Notes: generated from the letters alone by a model not told the origin. 63,245 nucleotides of DNA from JAICMB01 sp035295125 (GCA_035295125.1 DATGJP010000001.1:1-63245), one strand, 5' to 3'; positions 26,092-35,720 are shown, counted from the first letter of the stretch. Program-made: numbers and translations.

Positions 26092-26117
26092 AATCAGGGG
26101 TGTAAACATCCCTGATT
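26092..26117. terminator. Hairpin immediately after the cyclase gene
   Basis: AATCAGGG/CCCTGATT is a perfect 8-bp stem, extendable by three pairs (one G-T) to leave loop TAAA. It starts on the base after the cyclase stop codon. There is no T-run, so it is an imperfect intrinsic terminator or a 3'-end stabilising structure for the B1-B2-C message. Confidence 0.5.
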
Positions 26118-26127
26118 GGGATCTCCC

Positions 26128-26150
26128 CGTACCCCGCCAAACTGGGTATG
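26128..26150. promoter_or_regulatory. Second GTACCC-N9-GGGTAY dyad
   Basis: CGTACCC-CGCCAAACT-GGGTATG: 6 of 7 arm positions are complementary, with the same 9-nt spacer as the dyad at 23350 and a similar A-rich centre. It lies 134 bp before the small coiled-coil gene at 26284, which may therefore belong to the same regulon. The 192-bp gap holds this and the hairpin at 26092 and nothing else recognised. Confidence 0.45.
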
Positions 26151-26283
26151 TCTTTCTAGTGTGTCCGACTCTACTCTACAAACTTAGTGCGATCTCAATA
26201 CGATTGTGATCCAGTCCGGCGGGTACCGCGTCAGGACGAGGGCCGTCCGGAAGGACACTTAGGAAGGAGCCGGGTTCGACTCA

Positions 26284-26577
26284 TTGAGTTCGAATCGCCA
26301 AATGAGTAGCGAGGAGTTCAACGTAATCATGCGAGAACTAGCGCGGCTGAGCCGGGGATTTACGGAAGCCGTTCGCCACATTGTAGAGCAGGAGACAGAG
26401 ATCTGTGCTCTGCAATCCATTCTTGAAAGGAAAGGGTTGGTGACGCCTCAGGATCTTGCGGTGGCGCGTGAGGAAGCATCCCGGCTGGTGCGTGCGGCGG
26501 CCGGGGGACAGGATACTTTGGAGTTGGAGGAACATCTCAGGAGCTTCCTGGGTGAAGATGTCAAGTGGAAGATGTGA
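26284..26577 (+). CDS. Small helical/coiled-coil protein of unknown function
   Basis: A 97-residue protein from TTG 26284, with AGGAAGGAG ending about 14 nt upstream. ATG 26302 would give 91 residues but is far from that site. The sequence is strongly helical with heptad-like hydrophobics (MRELARLSRGFTEAVRHIVE, then EICALQSILERKGL) and a charged tail. No family is recognised. It lies downstream of the lasso cyclase behind a matching operator-like dyad, so an immunity, export-accessory or regulatory role is possible but unproved. Confidence 0.55.
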   Translation: MSSNRQMSSEEFNVIMRELARLSRGFTEAVRHIVEQETEICALQSILERKGLVTPQDLAVAREEASRLVRAAAGGQDTLELEEHLRSFLGEDVKWKM

Positions 26578-26579
26578 GT

Positions 26580-27209
26580 CTATTCCGTAACTGCGCGCAG
26601 GAACATCTGCTTACCGAGCGGCTTTACGGGCAACTGCAGGTATAGCTTGATCAGCAACGGCGAGACCGGGAATCGCGATTTAATCGTCAGCGGAAGGAAC
26701 CTGGGCACGCATGTCGTGACGCGAAATCCGTTAGCTTCGAGAAAATCGGTCAAGCTGACGTGAGAATAGATGGCGACGTGGGTGTAGTCGTCGAAGTACT
26801 CGCGGTAAGCATAGCGGTAGTTCGGCTGGACGATATTCAGGGAGCCGCCGGGGCGTAGCTTTCGGCGCACCTGGGCGAGCGCGCGGGCGAGTTCCGCCTG
26901 CTGCAGGTGCTCGAAAAGATTGCTGGCAAAGACGAAGTCGACGGAGCCGTCGTCGATGAAATCCAATTCGGTGATGCTTGCCGCTCGCGCGATCACGGGC
27001 GGCCGGGCGTGCTCTTCCACCCCCGGCCAGATATCGACGGCAATGCGTTGCTGGCACTGTATGTTGTTGATGAAGTGGCAATAGCCTGCCCCTAATTCCA
27101 GCACGCAGGCGTCCGGCGGAATGAGCCGCTGGAAGAACGCTTCGCACAGCGTCTTCCAAAGAATTTCCCGGCGGGCATCGAACGGAAAACGTGTCGTATG
27201 ATAAGCCAT
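26580..27209 (-). CDS. Class I SAM-dependent methyltransferase
   Basis: A 209-residue methyltransferase. The SAM-binding motif I is VLELGAGYCHF, an acidic residue follows in IAVDIWPG, and the later strands are DFVFASNLFEHL and LRPGGSLNIVQPNY. The fold matches the Methyltransf_11/23 group. The gene lies 3 bp downstream of the GT2 gene on the same strand, so it may modify a glycan or glycolipid made there. The substrate is unknown. Confidence 0.85.
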   Translation of the reverse strand: MAYHTTRFPFDARREILWKTLCEAFFQRLIPPDACVLELGAGYCHFINNIQCQQRIAVDIWPGVEEHARPPVIARAASITELDFIDDGSVDFVFASNLFEHLQQAELARALAQVRRKLRPGGSLNIVQPNYRYAYREYFDDYTHVAIYSHVSLTDFLEANGFRVTTCVPRFLPLTIKSRFPVSPLLIKLYLQLPVKPLGKQMFLRAVTE

Positions 27210-27212
27210 CGG

Positions 27213-28256
27213 CTACGAGTGCGCTCCCTCGGACGTGGCCGCGGCGGCCCTCTTCCAGCCAAATAGTATGCCGAGGATCATTCTCGACCCCACCCCGACG
27301 GCGCGGCGATTGTTTACATTCCCGCCCTTGCTGACGCCGACCCGGTTGTGAAAGGTAATGGGGCACTCCAGCATGCGCAGGCCGGTCTGTAGCGTCATAT
27401 CCATGAAATGTGCATTGAACTCCAGGTTGATCGCGGGGTTGAGATTGGGCATAAGGCGCCGCAGGGCATCGTTGCGGCAGAGTTTGTAAGTCGTGCCCAC
27501 GTCGGTGAACGTGCCCTTGCCCAGGTGTTTCAGTTCCAGGAGCTTGCCCACAAAGAAGTTGCCGTAGTACATGAAGGTTGTAAGCTGTGTGGGACGCGCT
27601 CGTAGCTGCTCGACAATGCGTGTTCCGTTCACAATGTCGGCATGCGGGATGTAGGCCAGGAATTTGTCGATGTCGCGGGCGCGAAACGTCATGTCCCCTT
27701 CGCAGAGCAGCGTCAGTTCGGTATCGTCGTAGCGCAATCCTTCGCTCAGCGCACGATAGACGCACCGTCCGTAGCCCGGCTGCATCTCGCACACGACGAT
27801 GGCGCCATCGCGTCCAGCCGCTGCCGCAGTGCCATCGATACTGTTGTTGTCGACGGCGATGACTCTTCGAACGAGAGGATGGCCGATGAAGTCGCGAACG
27901 GCCTGGCCGATGCAGGCCTCGTCGTTGTAGGCGGTTAGGACAACGGTCAAGGTGGGGTTCAGGATAGGGGACCAGGGGACTTCATCCGCGAGGAATTTGG
28001 ACGGAAGGAGATAGAAGAGATCGAGCAGTACAAAACAGAGCCCGGCGAGCAGCAGCAGACCGCTGACGAGAAGCGCGAAGTGCATCCGTTCGACCGCGGC
28101 CTGAAATCCCAACAGTAACGCCAGGGTCGTCCCTATCGCGGCGCAGGCACAAATGATGAGGCCCAGCGCGGTGACCAGCACCCCGGCGAGTGCGGCGGGC
28201 GCCATGCGCGTCTTTGACGGCACTGATGGCGCACTAACGGCGGGGCGGGTTTTCAT
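27213..28256 (-). CDS. Membrane-anchored family 2 glycosyltransferase
   Basis: A 347-residue protein. Two hydrophobic segments at the N-terminus (about residues 20-55 and 60-85) precede a GT-A domain with LTVVLTAYNDEACIG, AVDNNSIDGTA, the DxD-like CEGDMTF and NGTRIV. It probably transfers a sugar from a nucleotide sugar to a lipid carrier at the inner face of the membrane. Neighbouring genes encode a methyltransferase and GT-C-like membrane proteins, which suggests an envelope glycan pathway. Confidence 0.85.
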   Translation of the reverse strand: MKTRPAVSAPSVPSKTRMAPAALAGVLVTALGLIICACAAIGTTLALLLGFQAAVERMHFALLVSGLLLLAGLCFVLLDLFYLLPSKFLADEVPWSPILNPTLTVVLTAYNDEACIGQAVRDFIGHPLVRRVIAVDNNSIDGTAAAAGRDGAIVVCEMQPGYGRCVYRALSEGLRYDDTELTLLCEGDMTFRARDIDKFLAYIPHADIVNGTRIVEQLRARPTQLTTFMYYGNFFVGKLLELKHLGKGTFTDVGTTYKLCRNDALRRLMPNLNPAINLEFNAHFMDMTLQTGLRMLECPITFHNRVGVSKGGNVNNRRAVGVGSRMILGILFGWKRAAAATSEGAHS

Positions 28257-28311
28257 AGGCGCACATGCGAGAAATTACCAGGATAAGACGTTCGGAGCGC
28301 CTGCGTGACCT

Positions 28312-30591
28312 CTATTGGCCAGCCTGCGTCAATGACCATCCCTCGAATCCGAAAACTATGTATCTGGGATCGCCCGGCGCCTTGATGCGCGGCCCGTTGC
28401 ACTTGACCTCAACATCGTTTTGCCCCGGCAGCAATGTCAGTTCACGCTCATACGTTTGCCCATCATGGGCATCGAAGACCTCCGGAACCCCTCGAAACGT
28501 GAAGCTGAACTTCTTGATTACTCCTCCGGTGAGCAGGTTAGTCTTAAACTTCACCTTAATCGGCATCGCGAGCGTGTTCGAGATTGAGAACACAGCCTCG
28601 CCAGACGGCCCATTCGACCACCGCCAATAATGGCGGCCCTGGCGCTCCAATTGCGCGAATCCCTGCCCGAACTCGACCGGGGCCAGTGAAACCTCGGGAA
28701 CGGCAGTGGCTGGTCCCTCCAGCACGAGTTCCGTGGTGCCGGCAATCAAGCCGGGAGTCGGCAAGTAAGCGAAGAATATCCCGCCTCGCTTTGAGAGCGA
28801 AGGAATTCGAACGCGGGAGGGACCCTTTCCCGTGGAAGAACGGTAATCGAGCGCGGCGTCCGAAAGGTCGTGATCGGAGACGAGGGTGACGGCGTCGCCC
28901 GTCAAACCGAGTTGCGTATCACTGACGCTCACAGGAAGCAGCAATAGAGCGGAGGAATCATAGTGAGCTGTCCACTCCTGCGTCCAATAATAGAGATGCT
29001 TCGGCGTGGTTCCCAAGTCTTCGAGCTCTTTCGTGGTGCGAAGAAAACGGATAGGCCGGCCGAGCCGGGTGCCGATATAGGCGCCCCAATAGTCTTTGGT
29101 AAACAACACCAATGGATCTACGCCGTCCCAGAGGGTCGGCGCCAGCACCACCGCATCGGAGGGCAGGTCTCGTAAAAGTCCGCTGGCGCTAAGTCGATTG
29201 ACGAGATTCCACTTTTCGGAACTTCGGGCCTGGAAAGAGTTCACACGGTCATTTGCGACTGAACCCGCTGCCGTGAATAGAGCCGTGTAAAGACCGACAA
29301 TGGCGATTGCAAAAATACGGATACTGCGGGCAGGAATCCGGGAGATACAGATAGAGAGCGCGACAAGGACGACCATGAAAGCCAGGAACGTGTAGTAGTC
29401 CGGAAGGTACGGAATCGCTGTATCCTCCATGTTGCTGTATTTCTTTGTCAGTGTCAGCGGGCTGGAAATCAGGAACGTGCAGATGAGAGGAAAAGCGACA
29501 AAAAAGAGCAATCGCCGCCGGGTTATGGAAGCTGCTGCTGTAGCGGGACGACAGGCAAGGAGCGTCACGACGAAGAGCGCCCCCACCAGGAGCGCCTGAA
29601 GGAATTCACGATCGCTGAGAAGGTTCAGGGACAGCCAGGGTGGCGTTCGCGTTTCGCTCGGCAGGAACCCGATCAGGGCGTTGGCTCCCGGCAGCGATTT
29701 AACTAGGTGCCGCCAAAGATCGGGGATGAAAACTCGAAGAGAGAATGGCGCCAGGGTGGCGCCCCCGTAAGTGGGCGGATGGAGCGAATGATACCCGATA
29801 TAGATAATTCCCCAGATGCAGAAGACAATTCCAAAGGGCAAAATCGCGCGAACTACGGTCCGCCAGTTGGAGGAGGCTTCCTTCCGCCGCAACTCAGACA
29901 CACTCACGACCAAGGCAATCAGAAAGAACGGAATAATGATTACTTCATAGACCAGCAGTGAGATCCATAAAGATATCAACGAAGAAGAAAGCAAACCGAT
30001 GGATCGAGGTCGGCTGATATGCGGATTCCGGATTCGGACGACATAAAGCACCATTCCCAAGGAGAAAAAGAGAATCGGAATCTGGTAGACCACCATGTGC
30101 GCCGTCGTCGGGTAGACACTGATCCAGAGTGGGAGCAACGAGAGCGTGCCACCAACGAAAAGAAAGCCTCCCAGGCGCGTAAGATAGAAAGACAGAAACC
30201 AGCCCAGTGCCCCGATCGAGGCAAACTGAACAAACGAGATGATCGCGGTTCGAACTAAGGCGGATGAAGTGAGGTAGGGGGCGGCAAAGAAGAAAAAGCT
30301 GAAGTAAAAGTAGAAACGTCCCTGCCACTGAGCGTAGTTTCGAGCGATGAACCAATAGGGCTTAAGCCCGTCGGCGTGCATCTTATCCGCCAGCAGCCCC
30401 ATGTTGATGTCGTCCTGGGTCGTAAAGTTGATCCTGGCCGTTCTTGTAACCGTGATTAACAGGCAGATACCTAACAGCAGCAGGAACAACGTGAGGACGA
30501 TATGGAACTTCCTGGTGGAGGGCGGTGATACCGATCTCAATGGGTCAGCATGCTCGCCGGCTGCACGATTGATGTTTACGGCCGATGCCAT
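28312..30591 (-). CDS. Large GT-C-like polytopic membrane protein, paralogue 1
   Basis: A 759-residue protein with about 11 membrane segments in the first 430 residues and a soluble, beta-rich C-terminal region ending near FGFEGWSLTQAGQ. After the first membrane segment comes an acidic pair D60-D61 in FTTQDDINMG, placed like the catalytic acidic residues in the first extracytoplasmic loop of GT-C glycosyltransferases. A QWQGRFYFYFSF stretch follows. It is homologous along its whole length to the proteins at 30839 and 33382, and divergent from them. GT-C activity is inference. Confidence 0.75.
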   Translation of the reverse strand: MASAVNINRAAGEHADPLRSVSPPSTRKFHIVLTLFLLLLGICLLITVTRTARINFTTQDDINMGLLADKMHADGLKPYWFIARNYAQWQGRFYFYFSFFFFAAPYLTSSALVRTAIISFVQFASIGALGWFLSFYLTRLGGFLFVGGTLSLLPLWISVYPTTAHMVVYQIPILFFSLGMVLYVVRIRNPHISRPRSIGLLSSSLISLWISLLVYEVIIIPFFLIALVVSVSELRRKEASSNWRTVVRAILPFGIVFCIWGIIYIGYHSLHPPTYGGATLAPFSLRVFIPDLWRHLVKSLPGANALIGFLPSETRTPPWLSLNLLSDREFLQALLVGALFVVTLLACRPATAAASITRRRLLFFVAFPLICTFLISSPLTLTKKYSNMEDTAIPYLPDYYTFLAFMVVLVALSICISRIPARSIRIFAIAIVGLYTALFTAAGSVANDRVNSFQARSSEKWNLVNRLSASGLLRDLPSDAVVLAPTLWDGVDPLVLFTKDYWGAYIGTRLGRPIRFLRTTKELEDLGTTPKHLYYWTQEWTAHYDSSALLLLPVSVSDTQLGLTGDAVTLVSDHDLSDAALDYRSSTGKGPSRVRIPSLSKRGGIFFAYLPTPGLIAGTTELVLEGPATAVPEVSLAPVEFGQGFAQLERQGRHYWRWSNGPSGEAVFSISNTLAMPIKVKFKTNLLTGGVIKKFSFTFRGVPEVFDAHDGQTYERELTLLPGQNDVEVKCNGPRIKAPGDPRYIVFGFEGWSLTQAGQ

Positions 30592-30838
30592 TCCAGGTTG
30601 GACCTCTCGCAGGAATCCGTGGCGAATACTCGTTTATCATGATACCTGAAAGAAGGATTCTCGCCCCTTTGGAAGCTGATGTGAATACAAACACTTATTC
30701 GTCCGCCAGACGACCGGAAAACACCGGGAGTCTCCAAAGCTAACAGCAGCCCCGGCGCGAAAGGTAGCGTGTTCTCGGCTACCATGGTGAGAACAATCGG
30801 AAACGAAGGCACGATTCGACTCCGTCGTGTGCGCCATC

Positions 30839-33139
30839 ATGAAAACAGCGGCGAACGCTCATCCCTCCAGCGAACAATCCGAAGGTCCAGCGCAAACTAA
30901 CGCGCCTAAAACGAGCCACGTTCGCATCTTTGTGGCTCTATTCCTGATACTCCTGTTCCTTAGCGTTTCGCTTGCAGCAGTGCGCACGTCGAGACTCTAT
31001 TACACATGGCAAGACGACATTTACATGGGTGTGCTTGCGGACCATGTGAAGACCGAGGGGTTTAAGACCTACTGGGATTGGACCGGATCCTATGCGCGTT
31101 GGCAGGGACGTCTTTATTTCTATTTTAGTTTCATATTCTTTATCGGTCCGTATCTCACTAACTCTGCCTTTGTTCGGACGGCGATAATCGTATTCGCGCA
31201 AGTTGCCTCGATTGGCGTGACGGGTTTTTTCCTGAGCCTGTATCTGACACGTATAGGCGGATTGTTGTTCACGGCGGGCACTTTGTGCCTATTGCCGCAT
31301 TGGCTGAGTCTATATCCGACAACGACGAACATGCTCGTTTATCACGTGCCGATTCTCTTCTTCTTTTCGGGAATTAGTGTGTATGTGATACTAACACGCA
31401 CGCCGGGGGTGGCTCGCGGATACTCCGTTATGTTGCAGTCGCTGACATTCGTGTTCGTGTTTGCATCACTATACATCTACGAGGTTCTTGCCGTCCCTTT
31501 TTTCCTGATCACTGCGTCGGTTGTCTGGTCGGAGTTAAGAAGAGAAAAGCGCCGTGTCACGTTGCCAATCATATTCCGAACGGCTCTACCATTTGTCTGC
31601 ATATTTGTCCTGTGGGCCGTCAGTTACCTCGGATATCGACTGTTGCATCCCCCGTCTTATGAAGGTGCGAAACTCGCCCCTTTCGTGCTGAGGGTTTTTG
31701 CCGCCGATGTTTGGCGCCACTTGGTCAAGTCCTTGCCAGGCGCCAATGCCGTTGTGATGCTCCCATGGGCCGAGTATCGGGCCCGGGGACTACTGTTTTC
31801 CGTTTCCAAGCTAAGTACAAGCGAGTTCCTGCAGGCGATCCTGATCGGCTCAGTCGTGTTCCTCGGGATGTTTTGTTATTCGGAGCGTGTGGGGCCTAAG
31901 GCCCAGAAGCGGTTAGTTAACACATTCAGACTGAAAGCGATATGCTCGATTGCGTTGCTTTCCGCCATCCTTCAGCCTATTCCCATGTCGCTAACCGAGA
32001 AATATCGTAATTGGCCCTGGGAGCAAACTCCGTATCTCCCGGACTACTACGCCTACCTCGCCTTTATGGCCGCTGTCACGGTTGCACTGCTTGCTATATA
32101 CCGCTTCGCGACTGCGTCCGTCCGCACGAGCGGGGCTGTCATATTCGCACTATTATTTACTTTTTTCACTGCTTCAGGCTCGATTGCCAACGATCGCGTC
32201 AATAGCATTCAGGCGCGAGATTCCAAAAAGTGGAAGCTTGTGGATCTTCTTTGCACAACAGGGGTCTTGCGCGATCTGCCACAGGATGCCGTCGTCTTAG
32301 CCCCTACCTTGTGGGTCGGCATTGAACCGAACTGGTGGTTCGCGAAGGATTACTGGAGTCGCTATCTTGAAACACGCCTGCATCGGCCGATTCGAGTGAT
32401 CCGTTCGATCGAGGACCTGCGAGGAGACTTGAGAAAGACTCGCCATCTTTACTATTGGGAGCAAGAGTGGACCTCGGGAAACTCTGAATCGACGCTTTCG
32501 CTGATGCCCATCAGCATTGATGATTTGCATCTCGATCTGACTGGAAAGTTGCTCACAATCGTATCCGACCACGACCTTCCGGACACACAACTGGAACTTC
32601 GCACAATCAATTCCGAGACACCGTCACGGCTTAATCTTCCGCGATTGAGTTACCAAGGCGGCGGTTTCGTCGGTGTGATAGAAGTTCCAGGCCTCATCGC
32701 CGGAAGTGTCGAACTTGTCGGAGAATCAAAACCCGAAATCCACGCTGCACTGCTTCCCATTGAGTTTGAGCGCGGGTTTTCGAACGTGGAGTTTAGTGGC
32801 GACCGCTATTGGCGATGGTCCGACGGCGAGTCGGGAGAAGGATCGTTGGCAATCGAAGATACAATTGGTACCCCAATAGCGGTCAAGTTTAAGACCAAGT
32901 TTCTTACGGGCGGTGTACCCAGACAATGCGTCGTTACTTTTAGGGGAGATCAAGAGAGCGTCAGTGTGTTGGATGGCCAGCTTTTTGAACGCGAGTGGTT
33001 GCTGCAACCCGGCCGCAACCAAGCGGAGATAAAGTGCAACGGACCGCGAATAAGCGCTCCGAATGATCCAAGGGTACTCATTTTCGGGCTTGAAGGCTGG
33101 GGCTTAACTCCACTGCCTAACCGTCCACCCAGACAATGA
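30839..33139 (+). CDS. Large GT-C-like polytopic membrane protein, paralogue 2
   Basis: 766 residues from ATG 30839; a GTG at 30827 is an alternative. Same plan as its neighbours: one short cytoplasmic tail, a membrane segment, the acidic pair D59-D60 in YYTWQDDIYMG, a WQGRLYFYFSF stretch, many membrane segments, and a C-terminal domain ending in CNGPRISAPNDPR and FGLEGWGLTP. Base composition is more AT-rich than the surrounding genes. The 247-bp divergent gap to paralogue 1 contains no recognised motif. Confidence 0.75.
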   Translation: MKTAANAHPSSEQSEGPAQTNAPKTSHVRIFVALFLILLFLSVSLAAVRTSRLYYTWQDDIYMGVLADHVKTEGFKTYWDWTGSYARWQGRLYFYFSFIFFIGPYLTNSAFVRTAIIVFAQVASIGVTGFFLSLYLTRIGGLLFTAGTLCLLPHWLSLYPTTTNMLVYHVPILFFFSGISVYVILTRTPGVARGYSVMLQSLTFVFVFASLYIYEVLAVPFFLITASVVWSELRREKRRVTLPIIFRTALPFVCIFVLWAVSYLGYRLLHPPSYEGAKLAPFVLRVFAADVWRHLVKSLPGANAVVMLPWAEYRARGLLFSVSKLSTSEFLQAILIGSVVFLGMFCYSERVGPKAQKRLVNTFRLKAICSIALLSAILQPIPMSLTEKYRNWPWEQTPYLPDYYAYLAFMAAVTVALLAIYRFATASVRTSGAVIFALLFTFFTASGSIANDRVNSIQARDSKKWKLVDLLCTTGVLRDLPQDAVVLAPTLWVGIEPNWWFAKDYWSRYLETRLHRPIRVIRSIEDLRGDLRKTRHLYYWEQEWTSGNSESTLSLMPISIDDLHLDLTGKLLTIVSDHDLPDTQLELRTINSETPSRLNLPRLSYQGGGFVGVIEVPGLIAGSVELVGESKPEIHAALLPIEFERGFSNVEFSGDRYWRWSDGESGEGSLAIEDTIGTPIAVKFKTKFLTGGVPRQCVVTFRGDQESVSVLDGQLFEREWLLQPGRNQAEIKCNGPRISAPNDPRVLIFGLEGWGLTPLPNRPPRQ

Positions 33140-33381
33140 GGAGACTGTTACAACCGCGCGTATTGGAGATTTCACATCTGGAAGTTGACAATCGCGGTCT
33201 AGACTGTAGCTCGGATGGATTCACCAATTCTTTCTGGCGCTGCTGCAGTTCCGCGCAAAGCGTGGCCGCCACTCGTCTGGTACTATCAACGTTGCCGTTT
33301 GAGATGATTAGCAACTGCTCACCACGGAACACCTGCCTGCTCTAATACGCGCAATTAGCTCCGTGCAGGTTGCGAGCATTC

Positions 33382-35676
33382 ATGAATAGCGACGAACCAA
33401 TGGTTGAACAGCGCGTGCGCCACTCGGGTCGAACGACCGAGTGGCATCGGTATTTCGTTGCCCTTTTTATCGCGACATTGATGCTGTGCGTGCTCGTCGA
33501 AGCACAGGGGCTTATAAGGCTCTACTATACCTGGCAAGACGACGTGTATATGGGCATACTGGCTGATCGAGTCAGGGCTGAGGGACTTCAACCCTATTGG
33601 GACTCGGCAGGCGGTTATGCGCAATGGCAGGGGCGCGCGTATTTCTATTTCAGTTTTGTCTTCTTTATCGCTCCCTTCCTGACGAACTCCGCGTTGATAA
33701 GGACGATTATCATTACCGCAGTGGAACTCTGCTCCGTCGGCATGGTCGGAGCATTTATCAGCTTGTATCTTACTCGCATCGCCGGGATGCTGTTCGTCGT
33801 TCTCGCATTTTGTCTGCTTCCCCATTGGATCGGTCAATACCCCACCTCCACGCATGTCGTGGTCTATCACGTGCCCCTCGCGTTTTTCTTTGGGTCGATG
33901 TGCCTCTATGTGTTCCGCCTGCGAGCCCTTCCGGCAGCCCAACGACACAGCCGCCTATTCATGGTCGTCAGCCATATACTCTTATTCTTCTCTTTGTTCA
34001 TCTATGAAGTGCTAATTCCGCCATTCTTCGTCATTCTTGCAATCGTGACCTGGGCCGAGTCCCGTATTGGAAAGGCTCGCCGCAAGTGGCGCGTACTACT
34101 CAGAACCGCCGGCTCTTATGGGGTTGTCTTTCTTAGCTGGGGCCTTATCTATGTTGGATATCGGCTACTGCATCCCCCTCAATACCCCGGTGCACGGCTG
34201 GCGCCGCTCGACCCGCGGTTGTTTGTAACGGACATATGGCATCAAATTGTCAAATCCGTTCCTGCGGCCAACTCCTTCGTCATGTTCCCGCGCTTTACAA
34301 ACGCACCCTCGTTGTGGATCCAATATCTTGCATCACATGTGAATATCCAAGGTTTGTTTGAAGGGATGTGCATCGCGGCGCTGATCCTCTTGGCCGGTAA
34401 GGCAGAGATTGAATTGCCTGCATTCGATGAGACTTGTCAGAAGCATCGCACGACCATGGTGTGCGGTGTCAGTTTGCTCTGTGCCGTACTCGTTCCTGCT
34501 CCCTTGTCCCTCAGCGTCAAATATCGTGGATGGCCGTGGCAGAACCTGCCATATTTGCCGGATTATTATATTTATCTCGCCTGTATGGTTGCGGCAACAG
34601 CCGTTATCGCGGGCTTGTTTCGCATCGGCTCAAAATATTTAAGAACCGTCGGAATACTCGTCATTGCAATGAGCGCATCGTTATTCACTTTGACCGGCAC
34701 GGTAGTCAACGCACGGGTGAATGAAATTCAGGCTGAGGATTCGAAGAAATGGAAAATGGTCGATCTCCTCAGCAAGACAGCGGTCTTGTCTGAAATGCCC
34801 CAAGATGCCATCGTAATCGCACCAACACTGTGGCAAGGTCTTGATCCTGGCCTATGGTTTGTTCAAGACTTCTATTGGACTAACTATGTTCGTCTCCGAA
34901 CTGGCCGGAACGTTCGCATTACGCGGACAATCGGGGCAGCAGCCAAGGCATTGGAAGACCACGGTTCGGTGTATTTTTTGGAGCATCAGTGGACACCTGG
35001 CATGGGCAACTCAGCAGTACTTATAAGCGCAGTCTCCCAAGGCGCCGTGCGTTCGGAGTTGCGTAGCGACTCAGTTACAGTCATCTCCGATTGGGACTTG
35101 TCCGAAGCGCAGTTGGAATACGCACCAGTTAGCGGCGGCGTGGAGCGTGCCAGTGTTGCTTCTCTTGCTTTAAGAGCCGGTGCATTTACTGGTATCTTTC
35201 CCACGCCGGGGCTCCGCGTCGGGAGCGCACGACTCGTCGGGCCTGATGTACAGGGAACAGAGCTTGCATCATTCCCAGTCGATTTCGAGGAAGGATTTTC
35301 AACGGAAGAGCGCAGTGGAGTCCGCTATTGGCTGTGGTCTGACGGGCCGTCAGGTGAGGCATCTTTGGCCATAACGAATCCATGGGGAACGCCGGTGACT
35401 GTGGTGTTCAAAACCAAACTTCTTACTGGCCCAGATTCAAAGAAGTTTTTCTTCGACTACGGTCAGAGTAAAGAAGTCATAACTGCAAGTAATGAGCAAA
35501 TATATGACCACCAACTGACTCTGGCCCCTGGCAAGAATCGCATCCTCATCAAGTGCGACGGCCCGAGAATACGCGCACCCGGAGATAACCGCTACCTCGT
35601 CTTCGGTCTGGAGGAGTGGACCGTAACATCGCAAGCGCCGGCGGGGCGCCCCAGTGATGGCGATACCCGGCAGTGA
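33382..35676 (+). CDS. Large GT-C-like polytopic membrane protein, paralogue 3
   Basis: 764 residues from ATG 33382; a TTG at 33370 is an alternative. The acidic pair is D53-D54 in YYTWQDDVYMG, followed by QWQGRAYFYFSFVFF, repeated membrane segments and a C-terminal domain ending CDGPRIRAPGDNR and FGLEEWTVTSQ. It is closer to paralogue 2 than to paralogue 1. The 242-bp gap before it holds only a doubtful 69-codon frame. Confidence 0.75.
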   Translation: MNSDEPMVEQRVRHSGRTTEWHRYFVALFIATLMLCVLVEAQGLIRLYYTWQDDVYMGILADRVRAEGLQPYWDSAGGYAQWQGRAYFYFSFVFFIAPFLTNSALIRTIIITAVELCSVGMVGAFISLYLTRIAGMLFVVLAFCLLPHWIGQYPTSTHVVVYHVPLAFFFGSMCLYVFRLRALPAAQRHSRLFMVVSHILLFFSLFIYEVLIPPFFVILAIVTWAESRIGKARRKWRVLLRTAGSYGVVFLSWGLIYVGYRLLHPPQYPGARLAPLDPRLFVTDIWHQIVKSVPAANSFVMFPRFTNAPSLWIQYLASHVNIQGLFEGMCIAALILLAGKAEIELPAFDETCQKHRTTMVCGVSLLCAVLVPAPLSLSVKYRGWPWQNLPYLPDYYIYLACMVAATAVIAGLFRIGSKYLRTVGILVIAMSASLFTLTGTVVNARVNEIQAEDSKKWKMVDLLSKTAVLSEMPQDAIVIAPTLWQGLDPGLWFVQDFYWTNYVRLRTGRNVRITRTIGAAAKALEDHGSVYFLEHQWTPGMGNSAVLISAVSQGAVRSELRSDSVTVISDWDLSEAQLEYAPVSGGVERASVASLALRAGAFTGIFPTPGLRVGSARLVGPDVQGTELASFPVDFEEGFSTEERSGVRYWLWSDGPSGEASLAITNPWGTPVTVVFKTKLLTGPDSKKFFFDYGQSKEVITASNEQIYDHQLTLAPGKNRILIKCDGPRIRAPGDNRYLVFGLEEWTVTSQAPAGRPSDGDTRQ

Positions 35677-35720
35677 CGGATGCCTGCCCGACTTCGGACA
35701 AAGGGTCCCGGAGCTTTTCG

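Noticed and set aside
33136..33345. 69-codon Cys-rich frame whose ATG overlaps the stop of membrane paralogue 2
   Set aside because: Start overlap is suggestive, but composition looks random, no leader motif or family is visible and it lies in an intergenic gap before another gene.
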